The notes: generated by a model from the letters alone, not told the origin. A stretch of DNA of 64,000 bases from Mycolicibacterium setense (GCF_000805385.1 NZ_JTJW01000006.1:620001-684000), one strand, 5' to 3'. Positions 1 to 10,110 are shown, counted from the stretch's first letter. A program made the numbers and translations.

Positions 1-1
1 G

Positions 2-400
2 TCGATCTCGATCGAGGATGACGGCACCGTGTTCGTCGGCGCCTCCAACGGCGAGGCGGCGCAGGCCGCGATCGACAAGATCAACGCCATCGCCAACCCG
101 CAGCTGCCGAAGATCGGTGAGCGGTTCCTCGGAACCGTGGTCAAGACCACCGATTTCGGTGCGTTCGTGTCGCTGCTGCCCGGCCGTGACGGCCTGGTCC
201 ACATCTCCAAGCTGGGCCGCGGCAAGCGGATCAACAAGGTCGAAGATGTGGTGAAGGTGGGCGACAAGCTGCGCGTCGAGATCGCCGATATCGACAACCG
301 CGGCAAGATCTCGCTGGTGCTCGTCGACGAGGACCAAGCGGAGCAGGCCACCGACGGCGCGCAGGCGCCGGCCGAAGCCGCACCCGCTGCCGAGTCCTGA
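2..400 (+). CDS. gpsI: Polynucleotide phosphorylase/guanosine pentaphosphate synthetase, C-terminal fragment
   Basis: The 5' part lies outside the window; 132 C-terminal residues remain. They contain the end of the KH domain ([16 protein letters not shown]) and then a complete S1 RNA-binding domain ([43 protein letters not shown]), closing with an Ala/Glu-rich tail. The enzyme degrades RNA 3' to 5' by phosphorolysis in the cytosol; KH and S1 hold the substrate. The next gene downstream is the M16 peptidase pepR, in the same reading frame just after the stop, as in other mycobacteria. The catalytic RNase PH domains cannot be checked here. Confidence 0.95.
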   Translation, partial: SISIEDDGTVFVGASNGEAAQAAIDKINAIANPQLPKIGERFLGTVVKTTDFGAFVSLLPGRDGLVHISKLGRGKRINKVEDVVKVGDKLRVEIADIDNRGKISLVLVDEDQAEQATDGAQAPAEAAPAAES

Positions 401-427
401 TCACCTCGGCTCGATAAGGCGTTTGCA

Positions 428-1717
428 CTGAACACCGCACATGTCCGCCGGACAGTTCTGCCCGGCGGACTCCGGGTGGTCACTGAGTACCTCCCTTCGG
501 TGCGCTCCGCGTCCGTCGGGGTTTGGGTGGGTGTCGGTTCCCGCGACGAGGGACGAAGCGTCGCGGGTGCCGCCCACTTCCTGGAGCACCTGTTGTTCAA
601 GGCCACCCCGACCCGTAGCGCGGTCGACATAGCGCAGGCTGTCGACGCGGTCGGCGGTGAGTTGAATGCGTTCACCGCACGTGAGCACACCTGCTACTAC
701 GCGCATGTGCTCGACTCGGACCTGGAACTCGCGGTCGACCTGGTCGCCGATGTGGTGCTGCGGGGTCGTTGTGCCACCGAGGATGTCGAGGTGGAACGCG
801 ACGTCGTTCTCGAAGAGATCGCCATGCGCGACGACGATCCTGAGGACAGTCTCGGCGATGTCTTCTTGTCGGCGATGTTCGGCGATCACCCGGTCGGACG
901 TCCGGTGATCGGCAGTGTCGAGTCGATCGAGACGATGACCCGGGCACAACTTCATTCGTTCCACGTCCGCCGCTACACACCCGAACGCATGATCGTGGCG
1001 GTGGCGGGCAACGTCGACCACGACGTGGTCGTGTCGCTGGTGCGGCAGCATTTCGGTCCACGTCTGGAGGCGGGGCGTACCGCGGTGGCCCCACGCAAGG
1101 GATCGGGACGTATCGGCGGCAAGCCGTCTCTGCTCGTGGTCGACCGCGATGGGGAACAGACCCACGTGTCGCTGGGTGTACGCACGCCCGGCCGGCACTG
1201 GGAACACCGGTGGGCGTTGTCGGTGCTGAACACCGCACTCGGCGGTGGCCTGAGTTCGCGTCTGTTCCAACAGATTCGGGAATCACGTGGCCTTGCCTAC
1301 TCGGTGTACTCCACGGTGGATACCTTCTCCGACAGCGGTGCGCTCTCGGTGTACGCCGGTTGCCAGCCCGAGCGGTTCGACGAAGTTGTCCGGGTGACCA
1401 CCGATGTTCTCGAAGGCGTTGCCCGAGACGGGATCACCGCCGACGAATGCCGGATCGCCAAGGGCTCGTTGCGCGGTGGGCTGGTGCTCGGGCTGGAGGA
1501 TTCCGGATCACGCATGCACCGGATCGGTCGAAGCGAGCTCAACTACGGTGAGCACCGGACGATCGACCACACACTGGCCCAGATCGAGGCGGTGACTCTC
1601 GAAGAGGTCAATGCTGTGGCGCACCAGTTGCTCTCCCGCGACTATGGCGCTGCGGTGCTCGGGCCGCATACTTCGAAAAAGTCTCTGCCGCAGCGACTTC
1701 GAAAACTCGCCGGCTGA
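428..1717 (+). CDS. pepR: M16-family zinc metallopeptidase PepR
   Basis: Processing-peptidase-like zinc protease. The inverted zinc motif HxxEH is present (AAHFLEHLLF), with the second-half signature (GGGLSSRLFQ) and the substrate-cleft GLAYSVYS motif. Start choice is awkward. The first in-frame ATG/GTG/TTG after the gpsI stop (398-400) is GTG 476, but that removes the first beta strand of the M16 fold (RRTVLPGGLRVV), which is encoded in frame upstream. The only start-like codon that restores it is CTG 428, preceded 8 bp earlier by AAGG (416-419). From CTG the product is 429 residues, the usual family size. If CTG is not used, the protein is 413 residues. Co-directional with gpsI and probably cotranscribed. 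Confidence 0.85.
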   Translation: MNTAHVRRTVLPGGLRVVTEYLPSVRSASVGVWVGVGSRDEGRSVAGAAHFLEHLLFKATPTRSAVDIAQAVDAVGGELNAFTAREHTCYYAHVLDSDLELAVDLVADVVLRGRCATEDVEVERDVVLEEIAMRDDDPEDSLGDVFLSAMFGDHPVGRPVIGSVESIETMTRAQLHSFHVRRYTPERMIVAVAGNVDHDVVVSLVRQHFGPRLEAGRTAVAPRKGSGRIGGKPSLLVVDRDGEQTHVSLGVRTPGRHWEHRWALSVLNTALGGGLSSRLFQQIRESRGLAYSVYSTVDTFSDSGALSVYAGCQPERFDEVVRVTTDVLEGVARDGITADECRIAKGSLRGGLVLGLEDSGSRMHRIGRSELNYGEHRTIDHTLAQIEAVTLEEVNAVAHQLLSRDYGAAVLGPHTSKKSLPQRLRKLAG

Positions 1718-1722
1718 CCCGC

Positions 1723-1728
1723 TAGGCT
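1723..1728 (+). promoter_or_regulatory. Leaderless-type -10 box of blaS
   Basis: TAGGCT lies 7 bp before the blaS ATG (1736), with no Shine-Dalgarno sequence between. This spacing puts transcription start at the start codon. Confidence 0.5.
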
Positions 1729-1735
1729 TGGCGCG

Positions 1736-2620
1736 ATGACCGGACTCTCGCGACGCAATGTTCTGATCGGTTCGCTCGTGGCGGTGGCTGCCGTCGGTGC
1801 CGGTGTGGGTAACGCCGCACCGGCTTTCGCGGCCCCCATCGACGACCAGATCGCGGAACTGGAACGTCGTGACAACGCCTTGATCGGCCTGTATGCGACC
1901 AACCTGGATTCCGGGCGGACGATCACCCACCGGCCCGATGAGATGTTCGCGATGTGCTCGACATTCAAGGGGTACGCCGCCGCGCGTGTGCTGCAGATGG
2001 TCGGGCGCAGGCAGATATCGTTGGACAACCGGGTGTTCGTCGACCCGGATGCGATTGTCGAGTACTCGCCGGTGACCGAGCCACGGGCGGGTGGGGAGAT
2101 GACGCTCGGTGAACTCTGCCGGGCCGCGTTGCAACAGAGCGACAACACCGCGGGCAACCTGCTGCTGAAGACCATCGACGGTCCGCCGGGCATCACCGCA
2201 TTCGCACGCAGTATCGGTGATCAGCGCACCCGCCTGGACCGCTGGGAGACTGAGCTGAACTCGGCCATACCGGGCGATCCGAGGGACACTTCCACCCCGG
2301 CCGCGCTGGCGGGTGGGTACCGCGAGATCCTGGCCGGTGACGCGTTGAGCCCGCCGCAGCGCCGTCAATTGCAGGACTGGATGCGGGCCAATGAGACGTC
2401 GAGCGTGCGCGCCGGACTGCCCGAGGGCTGGACCACGGCCGATAAGACCGGCAGCGGGGATTTCGGCAGCACCAACGACGTCGGGATCGCCTATGGGCCC
2501 GACGGGCAACAGCTGTTGCTGGCGGTGATGACACGGTCGCAGGCCGACGACCCGAAGGCCGACAACCTGCGCCCGCTCATCGGGGAGCTGGCGGCTCTTA
2601 TGCTGCCGTCGCTACTCTGA
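1736..2620 (+). CDS. blaS: Class A beta-lactamase, Tat-exported
   Basis: Serine beta-lactamase of 294 residues that hydrolyses beta-lactams outside the membrane. It has a twin-arginine signal ([10 protein letters not shown], then a hydrophobic run ending in APAFA), so Tat export is expected. Class A motifs occur in order: SxxK (CSTFKGY), SDN (QQSDNTAGN), the omega-loop Glu (RWETELN) and KTG ([10 protein letters not shown]). All catalytic residues are intact. It closely resembles the chromosomal BlaS of fast-growing mycobacteria as I remember it. The 3' end overlaps the convergent small heat-shock gene by 9 bp. Confidence 0.96.
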   Translation: MTGLSRRNVLIGSLVAVAAVGAGVGNAAPAFAAPIDDQIAELERRDNALIGLYATNLDSGRTITHRPDEMFAMCSTFKGYAAARVLQMVGRRQISLDNRVFVDPDAIVEYSPVTEPRAGGEMTLGELCRAALQQSDNTAGNLLLKTIDGPPGITAFARSIGDQRTRLDRWETELNSAIPGDPRDTSTPAALAGGYREILAGDALSPPQRRQLQDWMRANETSSVRAGLPEGWTTADKTGSGDFGSTNDVGIAYGPDGQQLLLAVMTRSQADDPKADNLRPLIGELAALMLPSLL

Positions 2621-3082
2621 GTGCTCGGCGGTTGCGATTGCGGCCGAGCCGTTCTCGGCGCCCTGGATCTCGATCTGGCGGGCTCCTGCGGGGGTCTGCG
2701 ACAGCGGCACACGCACGGTCAGGATGCCGCGGTCATAGCCGGCGGTGATGTTGTCCTCGTCGGCCTCGGCCGGCAGCGTCACGGTGCGCAGGAACGAACC
2801 GTAGGAGAACTCCGACCGGGCCGTGGTGTCGGCGCGTTCGGAACGCTCGGCCTTCACGGTCAGCCGGCCGTCAGCGACGGTGATCTGAACATCAGCGGCC
2901 GGGTCGATGCCGGGGATCTCGGCCCGCAGCTCGTAGTGATCCTCGGTGACCTCGTCCTCGATGCGCATGAGGTTGCGCTCGAAGATGGGGCGCAGGCTGG
3001 CGAACGGCGTGATTCCGGCGAAGAACTCCGAAAGCTCGGGCAGCAATGGGCGGGGCTGGTGCGCGACGGGCAGGTTAACCAT
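2612..3082 (-). CDS. Small heat-shock protein, alpha-crystallin family (HspX/Acr-like)
   Basis: ATP-independent holdase of 156 residues. The N-terminal part resembles mycobacterial HspX ([11 protein letters not shown]). The alpha-crystallin domain follows from about residue 38, with [18 protein letters not shown] strands, [10 protein letters not shown] and the GILTV motif. The start is ATG 3082 with AGGAGT just upstream. I see no DosR-type box in the roughly 100 bp before the gene, so regulation like M. tuberculosis hspX is not supported. It ends convergently with blaS and overlaps it by 9 bp. Confidence 0.92.
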   Translation of the reverse strand: MVNLPVAHQPRPLLPELSEFFAGITPFASLRPIFERNLMRIEDEVTEDHYELRAEIPGIDPAADVQITVADGRLTVKAERSERADTTARSEFSYGSFLRTVTLPAEADEDNITAGYDRGILTVRVPLSQTPAGARQIEIQGAENGSAAIATAEHSE

Positions 3083-3183
3083 GGGTGACTCCTAAGTTGG
3101 TGTAACGCTTGCTCTTTCGATCCAAGCATCGCTGTGGAGCCACCAGCGGAATGCGCGGTGAACACCCCGCGTACGCCGGACTG

Positions 3184-3747
3184 CTAGGCCAGCGCCAGTG
3201 AGTCGTCGCGGTGTAGGACGAAGAAATACGGCTTGCGGGAGTTCCGCAGGTCCATCGCCCCGATGACCGCGTCGGGGGACAGGCGCCGGAACACGTCGTT
3301 GATGGGCAGCTGGTCGTAGACCATCGTCGCGGTGTCGACGCCGCGGTAGCGGGTGGTGCGCAGCCGGGCCTTGGGCGCGCGGGTCTGCAGCACGGGCCGC
3401 AGCGCCGCGATGGGGGCAACCATCGACCTGCCTCGCAGTAGCGGGATCTTGGTCGACACAGCGAGGCCGCCGAACGCCAGCGCCGGATTGAGAGCCCACA
3501 GCGACGCGCCGTCACGGTTGGGGAACAGCAGCGGATGGACGGTCTCCCCGTCGACGAACTGCTTGCCCCACCAGCCGCTGGCCGCAAGCAGTCCGTCCAT
3601 GGGATGTCCGGTTGGTAATTCGGCCCCGTGCCAGGTACCGAGCATGAACTCCGGTTCCACGGCCGGGGCAGCGTCGAATACCTCGAGTGCCTCGGGCGTG
3701 GTCGTCGGAACGGTGGCGAACAGCTGCTGCAACATGGACGCCACCAT
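3184..3747 (-). CDS. GXWXG/DUF4334 domain protein
   Basis: A 187-residue protein with an N-terminal GXWXG motif (LGTWHGAELPTGHPMDG) and a C-terminal DUF4334 region ending in FFVLHRD. No signal peptide or membrane segment is visible. Biochemical function of the family is unknown. Start ATG 3747 was chosen; an in-frame GTG (3756) lies inside a 16-bp palindrome and ATG 3735 is also possible. Transcribed alone, between the heat-shock gene and ald. The palindrome at its start suggests repressor control. Confidence 0.85.
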   Translation of the reverse strand: MVASMLQQLFATVPTTTPEALEVFDAAPAVEPEFMLGTWHGAELPTGHPMDGLLAASGWWGKQFVDGETVHPLLFPNRDGASLWALNPALAFGGLAVSTKIPLLRGRSMVAPIAALRPVLQTRAPKARLRTTRYRGVDTATMVYDQLPINDVFRRLSPDAVIGAMDLRNSRKPYFFVLHRDDSLALA

Positions 3748-3748
3748 A

Positions 3749-3764
3749 CTTGACACGTGTCAAG
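3749..3764. promoter_or_regulatory. Perfect 16-bp palindrome, candidate operator
   Basis: CTTGACACGTGTCAAG is self-complementary across all 16 bases and lies 2 bp upstream of the ATG of the DUF4334 gene. It also contains a TTGACA hexamer on both strands. The position suits a TetR-like dimer blocking transcription. The regulator is not identifiable here. Confidence 0.55.
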
Positions 3765-3829
3765 AATGGCTATGGCCAGAAGCGCGTCGCCCGGCTGGAG
3801 CCAACTCCAGCCGGGCGATCGGTGGGGCC

Positions 3830-4945
3830 TCAGGCCAGGATGGCGGCCGGATCGGTGAACGGCATGTCGAGGTCGGCGGCGACCTGCTCGGACAGCAGCG
3901 CACCCTCGTGCGTCGAAAGGCCCTTGGCCAGCGCCTGGTCGGCGGCGCAGGCGGCCTTCCAGCCCTTGTCGGCCAGCTTGAGCACGTACGGCATGGTGGC
4001 GTTGGTCAGCGCGAACGTGGACGTGCGCGGGACTGAGCCGGGCATATTGGCCACGCAGTAGAACACCGTGTCGTGGACGGCGAACGTCGGGTCGTCATGG
4101 GTGGTGGGCCGCGAGTCCTCGAAGCAGCCACCCTGGTCGATGGCGATGTCGACCAGCACCGCGCCCGGCTTCATGTGGGCCACCGTCGAATTGGTGACCA
4201 ACTTGGGGGCCTTGGCGCCCGGGATCAACACGGCGCCGATCACCAGGTCGGCCTTCTTGACGGCCTCTTCCAGTTCCAGGCTCGACGAGTACCGGGTCTC
4301 GATGCTGCCGTTGTTCTCGTTGTCGATCTTGCGCAACGTGTTGATGTTCAGGTCGAACACCGTGACGTGTGCGCCCATGCCCTTGGCGATGCGGGCCGCG
4401 TTGTAGCCGGCCACGCCACCGCCGATGACGACGACCTCGGCAGGCGCGACACCGGGGACGCCGCCCATGAGCACGCCGCGGCCGCCCTGTGTGCGCATCA
4501 GGTGGTAGGAGCCGACCTGCGCGGACAACCGGCCCGCCACCTCGCTCATGGGAGCCAGAAGGGGAAGTGCGCCGTCAGCGGTCTGCACCGTCTCGTAGGC
4601 GATCGACGTGGTGCCCGAGGACAGCAGCGCGTCGGTGCATTCTTTGGACGCCGCCAGGTGCAGGTAGGTGAACAGCGTCTGGCCCTTGCGCATGCGCGAG
4701 TACTCGGCCGCGATGGGTTCTTTGACCTTGAGGAGCAGTTCGGCCTCTGCCCACACCTGGTCGGCCGTGGTCACGATCTCGGCACCGGCAGCCTTGAAGT
4801 CGTTGTCGGTGATGGCTGAGCCCTCGCCCGCGCCGGCCTGGACGATCACATCGTGGCCACGTCGGGTCAGCTCCGCCACGCCCGCCGGGGTGATCGCCAC
4901 TCGGTACTCGTTGTTCTTGATCTCGGTCGGGATGCCGACGAGCAT
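3830..4945 (-). CDS. ald: L-alanine dehydrogenase
   Basis: NAD-dependent enzyme interconverting L-alanine and pyruvate plus ammonia, 371 residues, the usual length. Visible motifs are the N-terminal GIPTEIKNNEYRVA, the catalytic Lys region (LLLKVKEP), the catalytic His (YLHLAA), the nucleotide-binding glycine motif (VVIGGGVAGYNAARIA) and the conserved DIAIDQGGCFE. It is divergent from the Lrp-type gene aldR across 93 bp, the arrangement known in mycobacteria where AldR controls ald in response to alanine. Confidence 0.98.
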   Translation of the reverse strand: MLVGIPTEIKNNEYRVAITPAGVAELTRRGHDVIVQAGAGEGSAITDNDFKAAGAEIVTTADQVWAEAELLLKVKEPIAAEYSRMRKGQTLFTYLHLAASKECTDALLSSGTTSIAYETVQTADGALPLLAPMSEVAGRLSAQVGSYHLMRTQGGRGVLMGGVPGVAPAEVVVIGGGVAGYNAARIAKGMGAHVTVFDLNINTLRKIDNENNGSIETRYSSSLELEEAVKKADLVIGAVLIPGAKAPKLVTNSTVAHMKPGAVLVDIAIDQGGCFEDSRPTTHDDPTFAVHDTVFYCVANMPGSVPRTSTFALTNATMPYVLKLADKGWKAACAADQALAKGLSTHEGALLSEQVAADLDMPFTDPAAILA

Positions 4946-5038
4946 GCTCGCTCCTTCAAAGTTGATGTGCTGAAATAATTGTGAAGAACCTTCGATTAAT
5001 GAGCAATATCTCGGATGAAGATTCGTTACGCTCGGTGA
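4946..5038. promoter_or_regulatory. ald-aldR divergent promoter region
   Basis: A 93-bp AT-rich gap between ald and aldR. It holds an inverted repeat GAAG-AAC-CTTC (4983-4993) and short A/T tracts of the kind Lrp proteins bind. Known: AldR binds several sites between these genes in other mycobacteria. Exact sites here are inferred only. Confidence 0.55.
5027..5032 (+). promoter_or_regulatory. Leaderless-type -10 box of aldR
   Basis: TACGCT ends 6 bp before the aldR ATG (5039) and there is no ribosome binding site, so a leaderless transcript is likely. Confidence 0.45.
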
Positions 5039-5551
5039 ATGGCAGAAGAATCATCAATCGCGGCCGCGCGGGCGGCCCGTTCGCCGAAGGATGTTCGGCC
5101 TGAGCTCGATGAAGTCGACCGGCGCATCCTGCTGGCGTTGCACGCCGATGCCCGCATCTCCAACAGTGCATTGGCCGACGCGGTCGGGATCGCAGCGTCA
5201 ACCTGCCACGGACGCGTGCGCAGGCTCCAGGAGATCGGCGTGATCCGGGGCTTCTACACCGACATCGATCCGGCCGCCGTGGGCCTGAGTCTGCAGGCGA
5301 TGATCTCGGTGAGTCTCCAGTCGAACGCGCGGGGCAAGATCCGTAACTTCATCGCCCACATCCGCACCAGGCCACAGGTGATGGACGTGTACTTCCTGGC
5401 CGGCGGCGATGATTTCATCCTGCACGTGGCCGCGCGTGACACCGACGATCTGCGGGCGTTCGTGGTCGAGAACCTCAACGCCGACGCCGACGTGGCGGGC
5501 ACCCAGACCTCGCTGATCTTCGAGCATCTGCGCGGGGCGTCACCGCTGTGA
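5039..5551 (+). CDS. aldR: Lrp/AsnC-family regulator AldR
   Basis: Transcription factor of 170 residues. An AsnC-type helix-turn-helix lies at about residues 24-70 (DEVDRRILLALHADARISNS, GIAASTCHGRVRRL). A RAM ligand-binding domain follows (VMDVYFLAGGDDFILHVAA). The first 20 residues are an Ala-rich extension. Its position divergent to ald identifies it as the alanine-responsive regulator. It probably also controls itself, because it shares the intergenic region. Confidence 0.93.
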   Translation: MAEESSIAAARAARSPKDVRPELDEVDRRILLALHADARISNSALADAVGIAASTCHGRVRRLQEIGVIRGFYTDIDPAAVGLSLQAMISVSLQSNARGKIRNFIAHIRTRPQVMDVYFLAGGDDFILHVAARDTDDLRAFVVENLNADADVAGTQTSLIFEHLRGASPL

Positions 5552-5567
5552 ACTCACCGCTCTGAAT

Positions 5568-6338
5568 TCACTGTGCCCGCAATACCAATCCGTTGCCGTC
5601 GGCACCGGAGAGCGTCAATTGGTCGGAGTCGACAGCGGTTTGCACTGTGCCCTTGAGGACCCGCAGCACAGCCTGCTCGATCTCGGCGACCTCTGGTGCG
5701 CAGGCCATCCTGGTGGTGGCCAGCGGACCGAACTCGATGATTGCCGGTGACCCCGAAACCGTTGCGTGGCCGGTGATCCGGTTGCAGCCGGTCGAACCGG
5801 TGACGGCGCCGTCATCGCCGATTCTCAAGGTGGGCTTGGACTGTTCGAGCGCGACCGACGTGCTGACCGCCTGCGCCGACACGAGGCTCGTGACCTGCCA
5901 GGTGGTGCCGGTGAGCGGGCGATCGGGATCGGCCACTTTCTTGTCCCGCAACGTGACGGTCGCAGCGTCGGTGCGCAACGTGAGCGTGTCGCCGGATAGG
6001 GACCAGCTTGGCCGGGCGTCGAAGAATTTCGATACCCAGGCATCTGAATCGCCTGCCGGCGGCGGGCAGGCCATCATCGTCATGGCCAGTTGTGTGCTGA
6101 CCCGCCCTTCGGCCAGTTCGGCTCTGCCTGATCCGTGGTTGCAGCCTGCGAAGGTGCTGATCTGATCCCCCTCGAAAGCGACCGTCAGCGGCCCACCGCC
6201 GGGGATCTGCTCGCCTTCCACCTTCTCCGAGATGAACGTTCGGCCGGTGAGGTCCGCATCGTCGGCGGCTGCGTTGTCGGAACACCCCATGAACGCGAGC
6301 ACGGCAACGGCGAACGGCACCACCTGGATCAGTCGCAT
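5568..6338 (-). CDS. Predicted lipoprotein with two META (HslJ-like) domains
   Basis: A 256-residue secreted protein. The N-terminus (MRLIQVVPFAVAVLAFMGCS) is a signal peptide with a Cys after FMG, an imperfect lipobox with Phe at -3. Two tandem META domains follow. Each has a TFAGCNHGSG/STGCNRITG-type loop and a later conserved Cys (MMACPPPAG, RMACAPEV), the paired cysteines of HslJ-like domains. It probably sits at the outer face of the membrane. Family function is unclear. ATG 6338 was preferred over a start 30 bp upstream because it gives a clean signal peptide. Confidence 0.85.
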   Translation of the reverse strand: MRLIQVVPFAVAVLAFMGCSDNAAADDADLTGRTFISEKVEGEQIPGGGPLTVAFEGDQISTFAGCNHGSGRAELAEGRVSTQLAMTMMACPPPAGDSDAWVSKFFDARPSWSLSGDTLTLRTDAATVTLRDKKVADPDRPLTGTTWQVTSLVSAQAVSTSVALEQSKPTLRIGDDGAVTGSTGCNRITGHATVSGSPAIIEFGPLATTRMACAPEVAEIEQAVLRVLKGTVQTAVDSDQLTLSGADGNGLVLRAQ

Positions 6339-6676
6339 GGCTCCACCGTAGATGCCGGGTGCACCCACGGGTCAGGCATGCGCAATCAGGCTGGGTGACA
6401 GTCAGTTTCGTCGTCATTCCCGGTCGTATCGATGCCGGACATCGCGGGGATGGCGCGGTCGGTGTGAGCCCGGTCCGCGCTGCTGCGGAGCGCTCGCGGG
6501 AGTTATGTCAGTTACTTCTACCCACAACTGTGACGCCCGCCGCCCGGCGGGGGCGATTTGATGTTTGCCGCACTCGGGGCCGTGCAGTTGCAGTCGTCTC
6601 TGATCGTTTGCGAGAGTTCTGCTCGCTCACTCGCTGACCAACTGGTTGGCCGTGTCAACAGTTTGGAGATTTGCGC
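6339..6676. other. 338-bp intergenic region between lipoprotein gene and orphan mce gene
   Basis: No convincing coding sequence on either strand. The part next to the mce gene holds an inverted repeat (6638-6649) and a GGAG ribosome binding site (6665-6668). The rest looks like ordinary divergent promoter space. Confidence 0.5.
6638..6649. promoter_or_regulatory. Inverted repeat with AAC-NN-GTT core, possible KstR-like site
   Basis: CCAAC-TG-GTTGG lies 27 bp before the mce start. Its core AACNNGTT matches the centre of the published KstR motif, but the outer T and A of that motif are absent, so the assignment is weak. Confidence 0.35.
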
Positions 6677-7909
6677 GTGGCCTCATCGCGGTTCAAGCCC
6701 GAACGGCGGTTCAAGCACTGGCGATACGACCCGCCCTACAAGACGGCGTGCGCGGGGATGATCGTCGTGCTGGTCGCGGTGCTGACGCTGACGTGGATGC
6801 AGTTCCGTGGGTCTTTCGAGAAGAAGACCCAGTTGACTGTGCTGTCGGGCCGGGCCGGCCTGTCCATGGATCCGGGATCGAAGGTGACCTTCAACGGTGT
6901 TCCGATCGGCCGGTTGGCGTCGGTTGACGTCGTCACCGTCGATGGCAACCCGGAAGCCAAGTTGACGCTGGACGTCAAACCCCAGTACCTGAAGCTGATC
7001 CCGGAGAACGTGACCGCCGAGTTGCGGGCCACCACGGTGTTCGGCAACAAGTACATCTCGTTCTTCGCGCCGGAGAATCCCTCAGCGGCCCGGGTCTCGC
7101 CCTCCACGCCGATCCGCGCCCAGGGCGTGACGACGGAGTTCAACACCCTGTTCGAGACCATCACCGCGATCTCCGAGCAGATCGACCCGATCAAACTGAA
7201 CCAGACGCTGACGGCGACCGCACAGGCGCTCGACGGTCTGGGGGACAAGTTCGGTCAGTCGATCGTCAACGGCAACGACATCCTGTCCGACCTGAATCCA
7301 CGGATGCCCCAGATCCGCCGCGACATCGCGGGTCTCGCCGATCTGGGTGAGGTGTACGCGAATGCGGGCCCGGACCTGTTCGACGGACTGAACAACGCCG
7401 TCACCACCGCGCGCACTCTCAACGAGCAGCGCGGCAACCTGGATCAGGCACTGGTCGCGGCGGTCGGCTTCGGCAACACCGGCGGCGACATCTTCGAGCG
7501 CGGCGGGCCCTATCTGGTCCGCGGCGCCCAGGACCTGCTGCCGGTCAGTGAAATGCTGGACCGCAACAGCCCGGCGTTGGCGTGCTCTGTCCGCAACTAT
7601 GCGGAGGCCGCGCCGAAGTTCGCCGCGCAGACCCGCAACGGGTACGCGCTTGAGCTGCACGATTTCCTGATCGGCGTGGGTAACCCGTACGTCTATCCCG
7701 ACAACTTGCCGCGGGTCAACGCCAAGGGCGGGCCCGAGGGCCGCCCCGGCTGCTGGCAGCCGATCACCAAGGACCTGTGGCCGGCGCCATACCTGGTGAT
7801 GGATACCGGTGCATCGATCGCACCGTACAACCACCTCGAACTCGGTCAACCGGTGATGGCCGAGTACGTGTGGGGCCGCCAGATCGGCGAGAACACCATC
7901 AACCCTTAG
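6677..7909 (+). CDS. Orphan MceA-type protein
   Basis: Membrane-anchored Mce-family protein of 410 residues. After a basic start (FKPERRFKHWRYDPPYK) comes one transmembrane helix (TACAGMIVVLVAVLTLTW), then the MlaD/MCE domain (LTVLSGRAGLSMDPGSKVTF, GVPIGRL, KYISF) and a long helical region. The C-terminus (VWGRQIGENTINP) is typical of MceA subunits. GTG 6677 has GGAG 8 bp upstream and was preferred to TTG 6671. Mce proteins form lipid-transfer hexamers fed by YrbE permeases; no yrbE or mceB-F gene is nearby, so this is a solitary copy that may join another Mce complex. Confidence 0.92.
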   Translation: MASSRFKPERRFKHWRYDPPYKTACAGMIVVLVAVLTLTWMQFRGSFEKKTQLTVLSGRAGLSMDPGSKVTFNGVPIGRLASVDVVTVDGNPEAKLTLDVKPQYLKLIPENVTAELRATTVFGNKYISFFAPENPSAARVSPSTPIRAQGVTTEFNTLFETITAISEQIDPIKLNQTLTATAQALDGLGDKFGQSIVNGNDILSDLNPRMPQIRRDIAGLADLGEVYANAGPDLFDGLNNAVTTARTLNEQRGNLDQALVAAVGFGNTGGDIFERGGPYLVRGAQDLLPVSEMLDRNSPALACSVRNYAEAAPKFAAQTRNGYALELHDFLIGVGNPYVYPDNLPRVNAKGGPEGRPGCWQPITKDLWPAPYLVMDTGASIAPYNHLELGQPVMAEYVWGRQIGENTINP

Positions 7910-9170
<1,261 letters not shown>

Positions 9171-9174
<4 letters not shown>

Positions 9175-9626
9175 CCAAGACGCTGCTGGTGGTGCATCAC
9201 ACGCCGTCTCCGGCAACGCGGGAGCTGCTGGAGGCGGTGTTGGCGGGAACGCACGATCCGGACATCTCCGGAGTCACGGTCGAATCGAAACCTGCGTTAG
9301 CTGCGACCGTCACGGACATGCTCGCGGCCGATGGCTATTTGTTCGGCACCACAGCCAATTTCGGTTACATGAGCGGTGCGCTGAAGCACTTCTTCGATAC
9401 GGTGTATTACCCGAGCCTCGATCATGTGGCCGGGCGCCCGTACGGGCTGTGGGTGCACGGCAACGACGACACCGTGGGTGCGGCGAATGCGGTCGACAAG
9501 ATCGTGACGGGGCTGGCGTTGGCCAGAGCGGCGGACGTGCTCGAAGTTACGGGTGCGGTCGATGCGGGGGTGCGGGAACGGGCCTACGAGCTGGGCGGCA
9601 CCCTGGCCGCAACACTGATGGAGTGA
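9171..9626 (+). CDS. Flavodoxin-fold (NADPH-dependent FMN reductase-like) protein
   Basis: A 151-residue single-domain protein. The phosphate-binding loop of flavodoxins lies after the first strand (VVHHTPSPATREL), and a second FMN-contact loop is seen at GTTANFGYMSGALKHFFD. It probably binds FMN and carries out a small reductase or electron-transfer reaction; substrate unknown. It overlaps the previous gene by 4 bp (ATGA), so it belongs to the dapB transcript. Confidence 0.85.
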
Positions 9627-9638
9627 TGGAGGGACGTA

Positions 9639-10103
9639 ATGCCAGGAATCGCCGAACTTGCGCTCGGGGCGGCGCCCATCGCCGGTGGTGCCCTGCTGGG
9701 CGCGGCCGCAGGCAACCTCAAACCACCAGACGTACGCGGTTTGATCACCAAGGATCTCGACCTTCTGGCGCGCATTCCAGCGGACCAGGTCGAACGGCGC
9801 GCCAGAATGCAGGCCAGCATCGACCGGCGGATCGATGAGCTGATCGATGCGGGCGAGCGCACCCGCGAGATCCGCGAAGCCGCGCTGTCCTATCGCGGCA
9901 ATTGGCGCGACATCCTGGTGTTCATCTGCGCGCTGCTGTTCACGTTCATCTGGTGGAACGTCAGTCACAGCCGGCCCAACTGGACCCTGACTTTCGTGTT
10001 GATGATCGTGGTCTCAGTGGCGGCGGGCATCTACGCGGGCCGCGGTATCGCCCGCGCGATCAGCAGCTTCATCCACCGGCACGACGACAAACCGCGGGCC
10101 TGA
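9639..10103 (+). CDS. Conserved membrane protein, unknown function
   Basis: A 154-residue protein. It has a Gly/Ala-rich N-terminal segment (AAPIAGGALLGAAAG), a charged helical middle (about residues 35-85, rich in Arg, Asp, Glu) and two C-terminal transmembrane helices (ILVFICALLFTFIWW; LTFVLMIVVSVAAGIYAG). The start ATG 9639 follows GGAGGG. It is 12 bp after the flavodoxin gene and likely the last gene of the dapB operon. I do not recognise the family. Confidence 0.8.
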   Translation: MPGIAELALGAAPIAGGALLGAAAGNLKPPDVRGLITKDLDLLARIPADQVERRARMQASIDRRIDELIDAGERTREIREAALSYRGNWRDILVFICALLFTFIWWNVSHSRPNWTLTFVLMIVVSVAAGIYAGRGIARAISSFIHRHDDKPRA

Positions 10104-10110
10104 GCGAACC

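Noticed and set aside
3083..3183. DosR box upstream of the hspX-like gene
   Set aside because: No match to the dormancy motif could be found in this interval.
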